This document shows, one piece after another, positions 25,401-36,132 of a stretch of 64,000 nucleotides of DNA (position 1 is the first letter of the stretch; each line of letters opens with the position of its first letter). Origin of the DNA: Pseudisothecium myosuroides. Taxonomy: Eukaryota > Streptophyta > Bryopsida > Hypnales > Lembophyllaceae. The DNA is taken from contig OX637296.1 in the NCBI GenBank assembly GCA_951799445.1, positions 15,748,001-15,812,000 on the forward strand, given 5' to 3'. A program made the translations under genes and the position numbers. A model generated the notes under the pieces. It saw only the letters and a list, made by a program, of their open reading frames with translations. It did not search any database and was not told where the DNA came from.

Positions 25401-27998
25401 CCTTTTCTGTAGAAGAAATACCGCATGAGACAATATTGGAATTGATTATCCAGGGGATTCAAGGACGACAACAGATGCAGCAGCTTGATGATTATTCCAA
25501 TTGTTGTTGCCAATCCGACCTCTCTACAGCTTTTTCAGAACCAGACGTTGTACAGGAGATGGACATGATGGCAGATTTGGAGACACCTGCATCAGTGGCT
25601 CAGCCCATGGTGGAGAGCTCAATGTTAGACTCGGCACCCATGATTGTCGACTGTGAGGATCTGGGGAAAGATTGTGTACCAACGAGAGTCAGCACCTTGT
25701 TTAACAACGCACCCTCAAGGGAGGTTGTGATGTTACCTCCGGGACTTGCTTCGTTACCTGTTCCGAAGCTGAAGAACATTGAACGCCTTCGAACTGTTCA
25801 CTATGTGTAAGAGATACTAACACTCAAATCCTTAGACTTGCATGTGACTTCTGAAAAGAGCACATTAAATATGCTCGAAAATGTTCATCAAAGACATTGA
25901 AGACTTTCTAACCCCTCTAGCAATTACTACGTTAGAAGCAGAGAGGATAAAATATTGAAGGTTGTATGGTGGCATAATAAGGTGTTAAAAAAAAAGTGCG
26001 GAGGCTACAATTTGGAGAGTTTAGCAGCGTTTTTCTGCAACTTTTTCAGCAAACATGCAAAGATGAATGTCAGAAAACATTAAATGCGTTCCAGAACATT
26101 GTTCACTTAAAGGCAAAGTTTAGTAGCAACTTTGAATGTCAACTTTGGAATCACGTTTTAGTGTTATTGGCAACGTAGGGGTGAATTCTAGTAGTGGCTT
26201 TGTGTTTTAACCGAAAGCTCCAATCCCTCAACTGTCTGAAATGAGAGATGCTTAGTACTATAGGAATAAGCATGGAGTAGCTGTTAATTTTCTTGTGAAA
26301 GTGGCCATTTGATTCACTAACCATTCTCTGCACATTTTCCAGTTGAAAGTATTGCTTAACGCTCGTACCAAATTGAAACTGTGCAATGCCAAAACTGCTT
26401 ACTGCGATTGGTATAGTCTCTTACTACGACAGAGTTTGACATTGTGTCATGGTTTCCTGCAGGTACGAACTTCCTGATAACCATCCTCTTCTCGAAGGGG
26501 TCGGTAAACCCTGTTTGTTTTTCCATCTCAAACCTGGAAATCTTAGAGTTCTAGGTCCTGTATGCTTTAAGCTTTCATCAATTGTACTGCGAATCTAAAG
26601 CTGTACCTTGAAATCCATGAAAACATGTTTTCTAGATTTGAGCTGACAGACATTAGCAATGGCTATGAAAACAGATGGATGTCAGAGAAGCTGATGACCC
26701 ATGTTTTTATCTGCTCGCCATTTGGAGTCCAGGTATGTCAATCCCTTGAGCTTAGTACTTGCTTTGATTTATCCAGCGCTCTCTCTGTGCATGCTTACTG
26801 CCGAGATTTATTTTGAATCATAGTAGAATTATTATCCTTTTTGGTGTCTCCACGATTGAAGGTGAGGTGCCCGAGTCCATACCAAACATAAACGACGACA
26901 ACGAGGAGACCGGTTTTAACCTTTCCAATGACGAAGAAAGCATTAAAGCTACTCTTCTGGTGTGTATATATGATTCATACTCTAAAGAATCTGGTTTACG
27001 AACTGAATTTCTATGATCTCGAAGGATCACTATATGAAATGCTTGAAATTATTACTAATGGAAATCATCTTTTACTCATGAATGGGAAAGTTGGATTTCC
27101 AACTTAAGGTTGTGGTCAATTTTGAGATGATAGGTACCTTGCAGGACCGCCATGAAGGGCAATTTTCCTCTCAATGGGACCTATTTTCAAGTCAATGAGG
27201 TGTAGTCTCAATTAATCCAATGTTTGTGAATTACTTCTTTTGAACGTCTGCACTCCTCTCTATTAGTTGTTTGCATGTGATTCATTTACAGCATCTTGGG
27301 GTGAGAACATTTTTAGCTGCGGTAAGAGCATTTTCAGAAATCTGCATCCAAAGAAAGAATGTGCGCTTGCTTTCAAAGAAAGAAATATAACGGACTTCCA
27401 AAACCTGCAGGTTTTTGCTGACCATGAGAGCAGTTTACAGCCAATTCTAGTTCCACGGATATTGTTGTGGAATCTTCGTCGTCGATTTGTGTACTTCGGC
27501 ACGTCGGTAACGAGTATATTAAGAGGTCAGTGCTCTTGGCTTTTCAGGTTTCATTATATTTTAATATCCTGAGAATCATTTTGTTCCTGCATTATGTACA
27601 ATGATAGCTCAGTGGCATTCTGTCAACAATGACTCTTTGAAGTTATTCTCAAGTTTCTCTCTCATGGACAGGTATGACTACAGAAGAGATTCAAGCATGC
27701 TTCTGGCGAGGTAAGTCCAAGTGAAAGTGTCTCTGAGCTGTTAAACAATATACGAGAAAACTAAAACAATTAATGATCATTGTTTCATTTTTTATAATTA
27801 ATATTTGTCTTACAATCTTCAAAGCTCTTAACACCATGATGAGCATGTTCTCTATGTGGTATGGGTGACACAGGTTATGTTTGTGTAAGGGGGTTCGACC
27901 GTATGACACGCGCACCCAAACCGTTGGTGCGTAGATTGCACTTTCAGACCACGAAATCTATCATGAGAAACGCATCCGTGAGGAACACCAAAACTTAG
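15828..27998 (+). CDS. DML: DEMETER/ROS1-like 5-methylcytosine DNA glycosylase (22 exons)
   Basis: Bifunctional DNA glycosylase/AP lyase that excises 5-methylcytosine in the nucleus. Proposed exons: 15828-15863, 16303-16440, 16830-17370, 17699-18046, 18205-19020, 19180-21759, 21962-22052, 22300-23200, 23385-23464, 23676-23760, 23943-24034, 24205-24273, 24469-24505, 24693-24775, 25180-25806, 26463-26499, 26675-26732, 26862-26959, 27134-27199, 27411-27525, 27672-27710, 27874-27998. All junction phases agree, and the sum is 7062 nt (2353 aa plus stop). Order: AT-hook-like N-terminus, long acidic repeat-rich region, conserved domain A (RKRKPRPKV, aa ~1420), split HhH-GPD glycosylase, four-cysteine Fe-S loop, RRM-fold C-terminus. 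Longer than Arabidopsis relatives (about 1.4-2.0 k residues). Uncertain points: exons 1-2, the donor of exon 5 (19020 or 18966), and the weak GTCGGT donor after exon 16. The glycosylase and C-terminus are certain. Confidence 0.95.
18234..18790 (+). repeat. Two ~97-residue tandem repeats inside the DNA glycosylase
   Basis: Within exon 5, the block starting GQVHLTDSLRPYSMEIESSC (18234) is repeated as GQVLLMDSLSPYSIDFESSC (18525), 291 bases later. The two copies then share SNSTxxGK, VVECxRxLVxSxPxP and an SSQ/NSQ-containing end. The period is a whole number of codons and the frame is kept. The copies sit in the poorly conserved N-terminal half, where no catalytic role is known. Confidence 0.85.
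20395..20860 (+). repeat. Four ~40-residue acidic repeats inside the DNA glycosylase
   Basis: In exon 6 the motif EDLMKxRxxxxCQMRSQFQNPDP recurs at about 20397, 20518, 20644 and, weakly, 20762 (spacings 118-126 bases). Units 1 and 2 are closest, and units 3 and 4 keep only the DLMK/NPDPNS or CQLDFQSQDVDPNS parts. All units are in frame, so the repeat count can change without breaking the protein. Confidence 0.85.
21210..21525 (+). repeat. Short acidic repeats before conserved domain A
   Basis: Two repeat types follow each other: a CQQxKxQDxxEN motif twice (21210-21330) and a DPSAKEDNHLTDV-type motif three times (about 21395-21515). They form a charged, probably disordered linker immediately before the basic RKRKPRPKV segment of domain A. 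Confidence 0.75.
21962..24775 (+). other. Glycosylase core: split HhH-GPD domain and Fe-S loop
   Basis: Exons 7 and 8 open with GDRSFSRWKG..VDSVIGVFLTQNVSD and SSAYMCLRARFPL, the first half of the domain. A ~230-residue non-conserved insert follows in exon 8, then GLERARLEAEQIRPRKSCKW..WEAVRCADLEDIADAIKERGMN. The helix-hairpin-helix is VHGLGLKSVECIRLLTLHHL in exon 10; its Lys (about residue 1856) matches the catalytic lysine, and Asp of VDTNVGRI at the start of exon 11 (about 1874) matches the catalytic aspartate. Exon 14 encodes the cluster ligands in the spacing C-x6-C-x2-C-x5-C (CTKSKPNCNACPMRSEC). All residues needed for activity in this family are present. Confidence 0.95.
22148..22256. 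repeat. AT-rich direct repeats in intron 7
   Basis: The word 'ctgaatatattatat' occurs three times between about 22155 and 22238, twice preceded by 'aacagaat'. The tract lies inside the 247-bp intron between two glycosylase-core exons and has no coding role. Confidence 0.7.
24882..25086. mobile_element. Stowaway-like MITE in intron 14 of the DNA glycosylase gene
   Basis: Ends: left CTCTGTTTCAAAAAAATTTAG and right complement CTTTGTTTCAGAAACTTTTAA, flanked by TA on both sides (24880-24881 and 25087-25088). Length 205 bp, no coding capacity. The TA duplication and CTCTGTTTC-type end fit a Tc1/mariner (Stowaway) MITE. It lies between the Fe-S loop exon and exon 15 and leaves the splice sites intact. 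Confidence 0.7.
26463..27998 (+). other. C-terminal RRM-fold domain of the DNA glycosylase; CXXC cysteines absent
   Basis: Exons 16-22 encode YELPDNHPLLEG, MDVREADDPCFYLLAIWSPG, then a 33-residue segment with no cysteine (GEVPESIPNINDDNEETGFN...), then VPCRTAMKGNFPLNGTYFQV, FADHESSLQPILVPRILLWN..VYFGTSVTSIL, TTEEIQACFWRG and YVCVRGFDRMTRAPKPLVRR. In Arabidopsis DME/ROS1 the segment after the WTPGE-like motif carries a permuted CXXC unit; here it is shorter and has none of those cysteines. The stop is at 27996-27998. Confidence 0.85.
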
Positions 27999-29445
27999 GA
28001 CTTTGTGTATAGGTTTTACGAACTCTTTAGATTCCAGTCATGGAGGGAGTGCATTGAACTTACAACGATGAATGAAACTGTCAAGAATTTTGTGTCCAAA
28101 TGAGCACACTTATGGTCCTCATGTGCCTCTTAATTAGACTTCGAGAAGATACTCACACAAGCACCGTTTGTACTTGTCATTTTCTAACGAGACTTGCAAA
28201 TAATTTCCAATTTAATTCCTGAGTAACGCGCCAGCTCCCGACAGTGCTGAATGGTGCAAGGGGATCGTCTTACAGCTCGTAATTTGAATCTCTTTGCCAA
28301 CCAACACGGTAATCGACATGTTTCCGAGCAGAGACTTGAAAGATGATATTGCAATGAAGAAACAAGGGTACTTCTTCAAATTGGGAAAAGAATACACGCA
28401 GACCTCTTTTATCTGACCCTCTTCTCAATGACATTCTGTGATATTATGCGCACTTGCCACACCGTCATGCCTGTAGCATATTGTACATGTTTCACTGTAT
28501 TCAAACTACTTATCACATGATATGACTGTCTCCCAAGCAGTCAGATGAAGGGGCTAAACTTAGAGTGTAACTTTCATTTGTTATTTATGCCAAATGGACT
28601 GGACCATCCAGAATTTGTGCTACTTGCTTCTGCTATAGTGATGGATAGCTCAACTCCATTAACTTCATTTCAGCTTGGCGCTTGTAGGATGAAATGCTTG
28701 ATCACAAGCTTTATTGCCAGCTCAGGATTATCTCCAAGCTGGGTTTGCAATTGCCAATGCGCTCTGCATGGGTGGGTAGAGCGTATATTGCCACATGTGT
28801 TGGAGTTGTGTATGCTTGCCAATTCCCACGGTCAATCGCAACTCTTGTAAACCCTTGCAATTGCAACCCCCATGGTCAATTCCTGGGTCTTCCAATTGCA
28901 ATGGCGTGAACCCTGCCAAATAATTCCCTGTTCATTGGTTGGGAAGGTTCTTTAGTGAAATAAACGCATTATGTAGGTCCACCTGCATAATCGGGCATTA
29001 CGGATTCTTCATCCGAATTTTTTTTGTTCATCCAAATTTCCCGCATTCTCTGGTGGGCGGTTTACGCTGGACAATACTCCTTGTTGTTGGGAATTACACA
29101 GAAATGCAGTCTTTTGCAAGAACCTTACTGCCTTCCCAGCAAGCATGTTCACACACAATTATACCGTGTTGTGCACATTCGATCTGAAACTTTAGAACAT
29201 GGTAGGGAACTTGGAGAACTGTGAATTAATTCTGTGGTTAGTTACGGCTTGCGACTCGTGATACCCAACGGTTTCGCTATCGAACGAACCATGCATTTTC
29301 TGTAATGTTGGACTCCTGTGGACTCCTATGAAGACTGCGGAAACTTAAGAAGAAACTTCGGAGAGGAAACTATAATTGAAGGGTTAGATTTTGAGAGCGC
29401 TTAACAAGAGCAACGGTGAGCAACGCGCCAAAAATAAGCGTGCCG
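27999..29445. other. Intergenic region between the DNA glycosylase gene and gene 2
   Basis: No gene recognised. Closer to 50% GC than the distal spacers. It contains loose direct repeats around 'aattgcaa' and 'catggtcaattcc' at 28740-28905. The part nearest 29445 should hold the promoter of gene 2; no convincing TATA box was identified. Confidence 0.5.
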
Positions 29446-32176
29446 ATGAATATCCAAGATTTTACAGCGTACGAGGTTCAGGTAAAATTTCACCCCATGG
29501 CGCTGATAGAAATAGCTTCTTGATGGATTGCTAATTTTTTATATTGAAATGAATAGTATGGCCGGCTTGGACGTGTTTTGTACTCTGTGGCAAGGATGCA
29601 TGTCTCTTGATGTTTCTCTGGTGAGTAAGTTTTGGAAGGCCATAGTGAGAGGTTTGTTTCGATTTTGTAGGTTGAAATTTTCTGAAATTTCCAACCTATA
29701 TGGAGTTCTTATCAAATTTTGAAAACAATCTCCTTGGAGCTCTGCATGATTTATATATTTTTCTTGTAGTCTTGAAGAAATCCTGTAATACCTTTTTAGT
29801 GTTGTGGCTCTCTCCAGTTGGTTGTTCATCACACAAAATGGTAACGTGATCAAGGTACGTATATTTTCTCTTACTTAGCTGGAAATACCCTATCTACAGG
29901 AAAAAGGAGAGATATATTTCTTCTACAAGCCCAAAGCAGGAGTTGATACCCCGGAATCCAAGGAAGATGTGCAACGTCTGTACATTGTACTCCGACCTGA
30001 GGAGGCCGAGAAGAAGATCGAGGACAAGCAAAGCTCTGACTCAGGTATGTATATATCCCTAAAAAATGGTTCAAGAATAAGTGCGTTCAACAAAACTCAG
30101 GATATCAGTACGTTTATTGCTGGCGAGCTTGAAGCTTCTTCTATACCTAACAAGCCCACTGATTTTTCTTCAGACGCACTTCATAAAAGAAGTGTGATGT
30201 TGCTAATGCCGTCCACCTTCCTCTCATTGTATCTACAGGAGTTGAATATATTAGCATCTAGGGTTTATTTTCGTACAGTCATGGACTCATGTGTTTAGTG
30301 AGGTTGCATCCATCTTCCTAAGTATGCAAATTGCAGGAAAAGAAGGGAAATTCAGGGCGAAAGAAGAAGAAGAATCTCACCGGTCTCCTAAATCCGGGGT
30401 GAAGGCAGCATCAATGGAAATTGAGCCAGATCTGGAGGTTCATTCCGTGGTGACAGAGAATTTAGTCGACACTACGGTCCATGGTGGACTAAAAGTAACA
30501 GATGAGCACGGATACAAGAAATTCTTGCCTTACGAAACTGTTGCTGCAGGTGGCCATGGAACTGAGGTATAAGAAACTGGACGGCGATGTGCAAAAGAAT
30601 AAAAGCTCTTTCCACACCCAACTTTGAGTTTGAATTCACTGCCTCCTCCGCAGCTTGTAAAATTTACTGACATATATAGATGGGCTTCAAATGCTGCAGA
30701 GAGTGGAAATTGGAAAGAAAGCTTTATTTCGGTACTTGGTGATGGGAAGAAAACACCTTCCATTGCCCAAGCACACCAGTCCGTTTTGGGGGTTCGTAGA
30801 ACTTGTCACCACTAACCCTGCTGACATCAAGAAAGTCCTCAACGAAGGTGAGTGCTTCTACTCAATAACTGCAACAGTGTATAATCAACTCTATCATAGA
30901 AAACGTCGGTAACTTGGAAAATTTCAATTGTAGAGTGTTCTTCTAATATTGGCCTTCGAATCATGCGTAGGCTTGAGAAGAGTTATTATCGTCACTATTT
31001 AATAGATATCGATGGTGGCCATGTTGTGCAGAGAATACTGAAGTGGATACAGTGCAGGGTGAGCAGTCCAACCCAGTTGCAAGACCTGTTGGTGAAGGTG
31101 TATATAGCCTTGTCCGACATCACACAGCGGTTAAAACAAGCACCCACCTCGTCTACAAGCTGGAGACTCCGGGGCCGCATAAGAAGCACGATCCACAGGA
31201 CGCACTCAACATCGAACCCCACGGTTCCTTCGTCATCCAGGTTTGAACTCCATTTTCTTCCAGAAAAGCTACAAATTTAATTCTTATCAACACCTCGATA
31301 TAGGTATTTCTTGTTGTGCACTTTCGTTGCTACCAATTAAGCTGAAGGATACTATTTCCGTTCCTTTCAGCAATTTCTCCCATATGAAGGAATGCACTTT
31401 ATTGGGAGATCTGTAAAATAGGGTTCACTGAAGAGATCACTTTGGATACAAGAGCCAAACCTTGTTGAGATCAAATTGTATTATTACTAATCTGATGAAT
31501 TCTTGTGCAATCAGTGGGAGTGGGACATTGTAGAACACTATTGAAGCGGGAGGGATAGTAGACAACCCCATTTCCATACAAAGATTAGTGAACATTGACA
31601 TTATTAGCCAAATCATGCTTATGCCACTTCAGTTGGCAATTGATGATGTGCTGCAACCTCTATTTCCTTCCTGTTGTAGTGACCTTTAGTTGGTGAGTGT
31701 GTTTTTGGAAACTTAGGTACATGTTGCCATGTTATCAAATAGCTGTTGACAGTAGCGATTCAGTTTTAAAGTTAAGTATCCTCTACCTTTGGGTACCAAT
31801 CTTGCACACCCTGCTGCTCAGTCCGAATTTGTCCAATGTTTGGCAGATAAAGAATCCAGAGCAGCCAGCGCCAGCATCCGCCAACGGGGTGGGCTGCAAG
31901 CGGAGAGCTTTTCTTCCAGCCCATTTGCAAGGCCTAATTGGGTCCAGGCGGTTCATGCCTGCCGATCCTCCCGACCTGCTCAACTACGAAGGCGTGGAAT
32001 TCCTTTTGCTTTCCGCACATGACGATGTGGATGCTGAGTTGAGAAATGACATCAGTTTCCACAATCACGATCTCTTGATAGGGGATGCCCCTGATGAGCT
32101 CATGCAGTATTTGGTGGCCGGAGCCAAGCACCACAAGCATCTCATCAGACCGCTCATTGAAGGACAGTGGGCGTAG
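29446..32176 (+). CDS. Plant-conserved protein of unknown function (gene 2, 6 exons, 365 aa)
   Basis: Proposed exons: 29446-29481, 29900-30044, 30337-30566, 30700-30847, 31032-31240, 31847-32176. All have GT-AG ends and matching phases; the total is 1098 nt. Recognisable blocks in order: EKGEIYFFYKPKAG and DVQRLYIVLRPEE (exon 2), acidic EEEESHRSP and AAGGHGTE (exon 3), LFRYLVMGRKHLPLPKH and FWGFVELVTTNPADIKKVL (exon 4), PVGEGVYSLVRH and THLVYKLETP (exon 5), RRAFLPAHLQGLIGSRRFMP, DPPDLLNYEGVEFLLLSAHD and a C-terminal LIEGQWA (exon 6). From memory these blocks match an uncharacterised family found across land plants. No signal peptide or membrane segment is seen, and no enzymatic motif. The start at MNIQDFTAYEVQ is the first Met in the frame before a phase-0 donor; the frame stays open further upstream. 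Two broken paralogues lie at 43852-45249 (minus) and 62920-64000 (plus). Confidence 0.85.
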
Positions 32177-33010
32177 CTCGCAATGGAAAGGTACGTTAGG
32201 CAGACCGATTATGGAGCCAGACCAATTCGCTCTCTGACTTGCATCTTGACCCCGGAAGATAAGAGCAGCCCCACTGCAACACTCTAAAGGTTCCGCACCA
32301 TTGATCTTCTAATAATGAGGAATGTCCTCCATTGATTTGCTTCAGAGTGCTGCAATAGGACTGCTCTAAGGACGCTGCAAATTGTGCCCTACTTTCAATG
32401 TTTACACCTTGAAGAGAGTGCAACAAGCATTTACTTTTTCTTTGGTTTTTCTTGGGCTTGTTTGTGGGACATGCTCGGATTTGGATGATCCTACCTTTAT
32501 GCATTATAAACTACACCGCACTATGGGTTCCAAGGATTGGAATTGGATTGAAAAGTCATTATTTTATAAATTCAATGAACTATCTCACAATCTCAGAGAA
32601 CACTTTTGAATTGCCAATGAAACCTAACAGGGAATTAAGAGAGGCACAATAAAATTCAAGAACATAGGAATAGTTCCCACCTAGTGTTCACAATGGGAAG
32701 CTATGAGATTTTCCTTTGACCACCTATAATGTACATGACTTTCTTTTTCGACAAAATGACTAACCAATATATTTGTGAAATATTCCCTACTATATTATTC
32801 TTGGGGGGGATTTGAAAATCCAATAAGTGGAACAATATGCAGTGACCAAAAGGTGACTTCCATCTACTATACCTGTAATTACAAATCGCAAAACTAAGTC
32901 ACTTTCATACACATGAATCTATAAATTGTCAACATAAAAAATTGTAAATCACAATTAGAATTTGGAAGATTAGCAACTTCTTTTTAGCTACTTGCAACGT
33001 CTTGGAAGAT
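32177..33010. repeat. 3' flank of gene 2, duplicated in inverse at 42240-43200
   Basis: Segments near 32395-32460 (ending the wording 'gagagtgcaacaagcattta'), 32500-32790 and 32870-33005 are found as diverged reverse complements at 43110-43200, 42760-43080 and 42240-42440. Order and orientation match an inverted copy of the gene 2 downstream region. No open frame is conserved, so this is flank or 3' UTR and not an exon. Confidence 0.75.
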
Positions 33011-33618
33011 GATTCATCAACTTCTTTTGAAAAACTAAGCATGAAAATTGTAGAACGAATATTTAGCAAACATGCAAAGATTTTGAGCAAACACGTATAA
33101 AAATGTTGTTGAATTTGGACAACGTTGACTAGCAATGTTGACTATCAACTTTGGAATCATGGTTTAGTGTTATCAACAACATTCCAAAGTGAATGTTGCA
33201 ACAAACAAATATGGTTTTGGAGGAGAATTCAAGTAATGAAAAATTTGTACAGTAGATGTTTGTGTTCTATACATTGACAATTAAAAGATATAGATTAGGA
33301 CTAAGGTAGTAAGTCTGCTTTAAAAACAACCATTTAAGGGTTGGTCTACCTTTTTTATGGGTTTCCGTAGATGGAAAGATTTTTAGCTCATTTTTCAAAG
33401 AAAGAAAAATAGACACAAAATGTAAGAAAAGTGGTTTAGTATTTTTTCAAGCATTATTGAATTACTAATGAATTTTCAAAGATTTGTGTTGTAGGCACCT
33501 ATTTGTAACCGTAGGTCTCCCAAAATCCATCCGCTTGCAACTTGTAAAGAGATGTGAAGAAATCAAGGAAAATAATTGGCTCTTGCAATAAATAACACTT
33601 TTTCCTCTATCTACTTAA
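33011..33618. other. AT-rich spacer
   Basis: No gene or clear repeat recognised. Confidence 0.5.
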
Positions 33619-34342
33619 GGGTGATTGCAAGAAACACCTATACTATTTGTTGTGTTTCTTAACAATATTCATGATTTTTTTTGGAGTACTTTAAAATTAG
33701 AAAAATAATTTTTAATTTTTTTTAAAAATATAAAAAATGTATACACCTTTAAGATAAAGGTAACCACCAAAGGAAAAGCATAGGAAAATTTTCTAAGTGG
33801 GAGAACCAAAAAAGTGCCAAATCTCAAAAAAATAGATTCTTGATGTTTTAATTAATTAAAATATAATTTTTTTAATAAATAAAATAGAAATTGTCCATTT
33901 ATAACAACTCTATAAAGATGGTTATTCACCAAAAGAACCACCAAAATAATATTTTACATGTTTTGAAACGCCAATTGAATGAAGCTCATTTTGTGGACTT
34001 CCACACCACATAGAATTAACTATTTTTAGAATCCCTTTGGACAATAGCTACAAATCTACTAGAAGACCATTTCCTCTAAATTTTAGCCCCAAATTCGTTT
34101 CTTTGGATACTACTTTGCTCAAAAAATTCAAAATTGAGTACTGTGATATAAAATTGGGGGCTATTTTTGGATAGTTTTTTTTTTTAAATTAAAAAAATTT
34201 AGAAAAGGTGTATAATATTCATAAGTACCTTATTTATAAAATTTGAGCCATTTGAAGCAAGAACGCAAAAAATATAGCCAAAAAATAAGATCAGTATATA
34301 ACATGTGACAAGAAATTATATAGGTGTTTCTTGCAATCCCCC
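33619..34342. mobile_element. 724-bp TIR element (copy B), related ends
   Basis: Left end GGGTGATTGCAAGAAACACC, right complement GGGGGATTGCAAGAAACACC, so TIRs of at least 24 bp (continuing TATA). Flanks are TTAA and TCAA, one mismatch, consistent with a 4-bp duplication. The interior matches a damaged copy spanning about 49930-51378 and an inverted one at 56626-57070. Confidence 0.7.
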
Positions 34343-35140
34343 TCAATAGCTAATGAGGTCAATTTGAGGACCACCTCATATCCATTTGAGAGCTCATTAT
34401 ATTTTTGCAAGAAAAGGCGGTCCTATTTCCCGTCACATTAAGGGTACCCTCTCTTGTTATCCTCTCTTGAAGCACAAGTCCAATGAACATGAAATTTCAC
34501 TTGAACATGTCTAACTTGATGGTAATCAAATCTTTTGTTTTTTAGAAATTAAAAAAAATCATTTTATATTTAAAAAACATTTTTGTTAATTTGGCAAACG
34601 CTGCAATTTAGGGTTTTTTACTACATTAGGAGTCTTTAAATTTAATGATCTGGAGTTGAAATTTTCATAATCTATTTGAATAGTAGGAAAGCATATTTTT
34701 AACAAAGAAAATCTAAAAATATATTATTTTGTGTCCTCCACATGAGTGCAAACAACACTTCTATTGCGTGCAATTTCTAAACAATAAAGATGGTTCTAAG
34801 ATCAACCTTTTGGTGAAATTTAATTACTAAGAGTTCTTTCCAAATGGCCAATTTTTAGTTTTAAAAAAAAATTATTTTCCTATTTTTTACAAATTAAAAT
34901 GTGAAATTACAATGACTGGTCCTATTTTCATGAGATTTTGCAATTTCTAGTTCTCCTACTTAAAGAATTTTTCTATGCTTTACTTCCTAGGGTACCTTCT
35001 TCTTAAAGGTGTATAATTAAACATTTTTTTCATATTTTTTGAATTTTTTTTACTAAAGTTTTTTTTTTAAAGTACTTCAAGAAAAAAATGAGTTGTGTGT
35101 CAAACGGTACAAAAAATGAATGCCCTTTTTTGCAACAACC
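34343..35140. mobile_element. Diverged copy of the A/C/E-type element
   Basis: Bases about 34480-35130 follow the interior of copy A (4547-5288) word for word in many places, for example 'agaaattaaaaaaaatcattttatattta' near 34543 and 'acaattaaagatgg'-like text near 34785. The ends are eroded ('ttgcaagaaaa' near 34413 and 'ttttgcaacaaccc' near 35130), and no target duplication is visible. Confidence 0.55.
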
Positions 35141-35265
35141 CGCATTTTAAAGAAGACGGTTGCTTTTAGAGTAGACCACTTTACCACGGCAATTTATTAG
35201 TGTTTGCAATTGCAAAACTCCAAATCTAATGGCTTCACTGAAGACGGCTTTAGATAGATAGATTT

Positions 35266-36128
35266 AGGTGATTGCAATTTGCAAGAAACATTTATACCAT
35301 TTGTTGCGTTTTTTATTTTCAACCTTTTAGTTTTTTTTGTATTATGAGTCACCTTTAGTACTATCATGGTATAGAAATCTAGACAGGTTGATTGGTTTTA
35401 AAACTTGTTATTCTGACAATACGTGGTGTTCATCAATGGATGGCAAGGATGAATGGCAACACTTAATTTGCCATAAAAATAATCCACACTCCACAGTGGC
35501 AAATTGGAGGTACTACAAGTCCTCCACCACTACTATTTAGTCTTTTTGTGTACTTTGAAATACTATTTTGAGCCAAAGCTGCAATTAACGCAAAAAAATG
35601 AAACTTCTACATTTCTATTTTTTTAATTAGAAATTTAGAAAATTTTATTTTTAAAGTGGCCATTGTTGCCAATTAAAAGCAAAGGAAGAAGATTAAAACC
35701 AAAACTAAAAGACCATTTTTCATTCAACATAAATTCTACCTTAAATATAGCACACTTAAGGCCAATGCAAAACGCTTTTGAACATGTTTTAGAAAATTCC
35801 TCTTCTAAAAAGGTGTATTTCTTTTATAACAGCTAGTTTACCAAATTAGATGACATAACTCTTCAAAAAAGGTACTCAATAGTATTAAAATCCACAAAAA
35901 TCGCTTATTTGAAAATCAATCTCACCTATTGATTTAATTTTGAAAAAATTAAAATAATCCAAGTACATTTTTTAATTGCTATAGGAAGCTTACTTCTGAA
36001 TTTTGTGTTCATTCAATCATTTTTGCAATATTTATGGCACAAAACAACCTCCCCATTGTATCTTGCATTGTATGTGTGAGTGTGTGACACAAAATAGCAG
36101 GATAGAATTATGTTTTTTGCAATCACCA
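35266..36128. mobile_element. 863-bp element with GGTGATTGCAA ends (copy F), TSD ATTT
   Basis: Left end AGGTGATTGCAA and right complement TGGTGATTGCAA, flanked by a perfect ATTT at 35262-35265 and 36129-36132. It is longer than the 742-bp class and different inside, so it shares the ends and the 4-bp duplication but may be a separate subfamily. No coding capacity. Confidence 0.6.
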
Positions 36129-36132
36129 ATTT

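Noticed and set aside
26625..26816. Frame MFSRFELTDISNGYENRWMS as coding
   Set aside because: The frame shifted by one gives MDVREADDPCFYLLAIWSPG, a DME-family motif, with an acceptor directly before it and matching phases on both sides.
30624..30815. Open frame MSLNSLPPPQLVKFTDIYRW as an extra exon of gene 2
   Set aside because: The conserved family sequence (LFRYLVMGRKHLP, FWGFVELVTTN) is in another frame starting at the acceptor before 30700, and only that frame joins exon 3 and exon 5 in phase.
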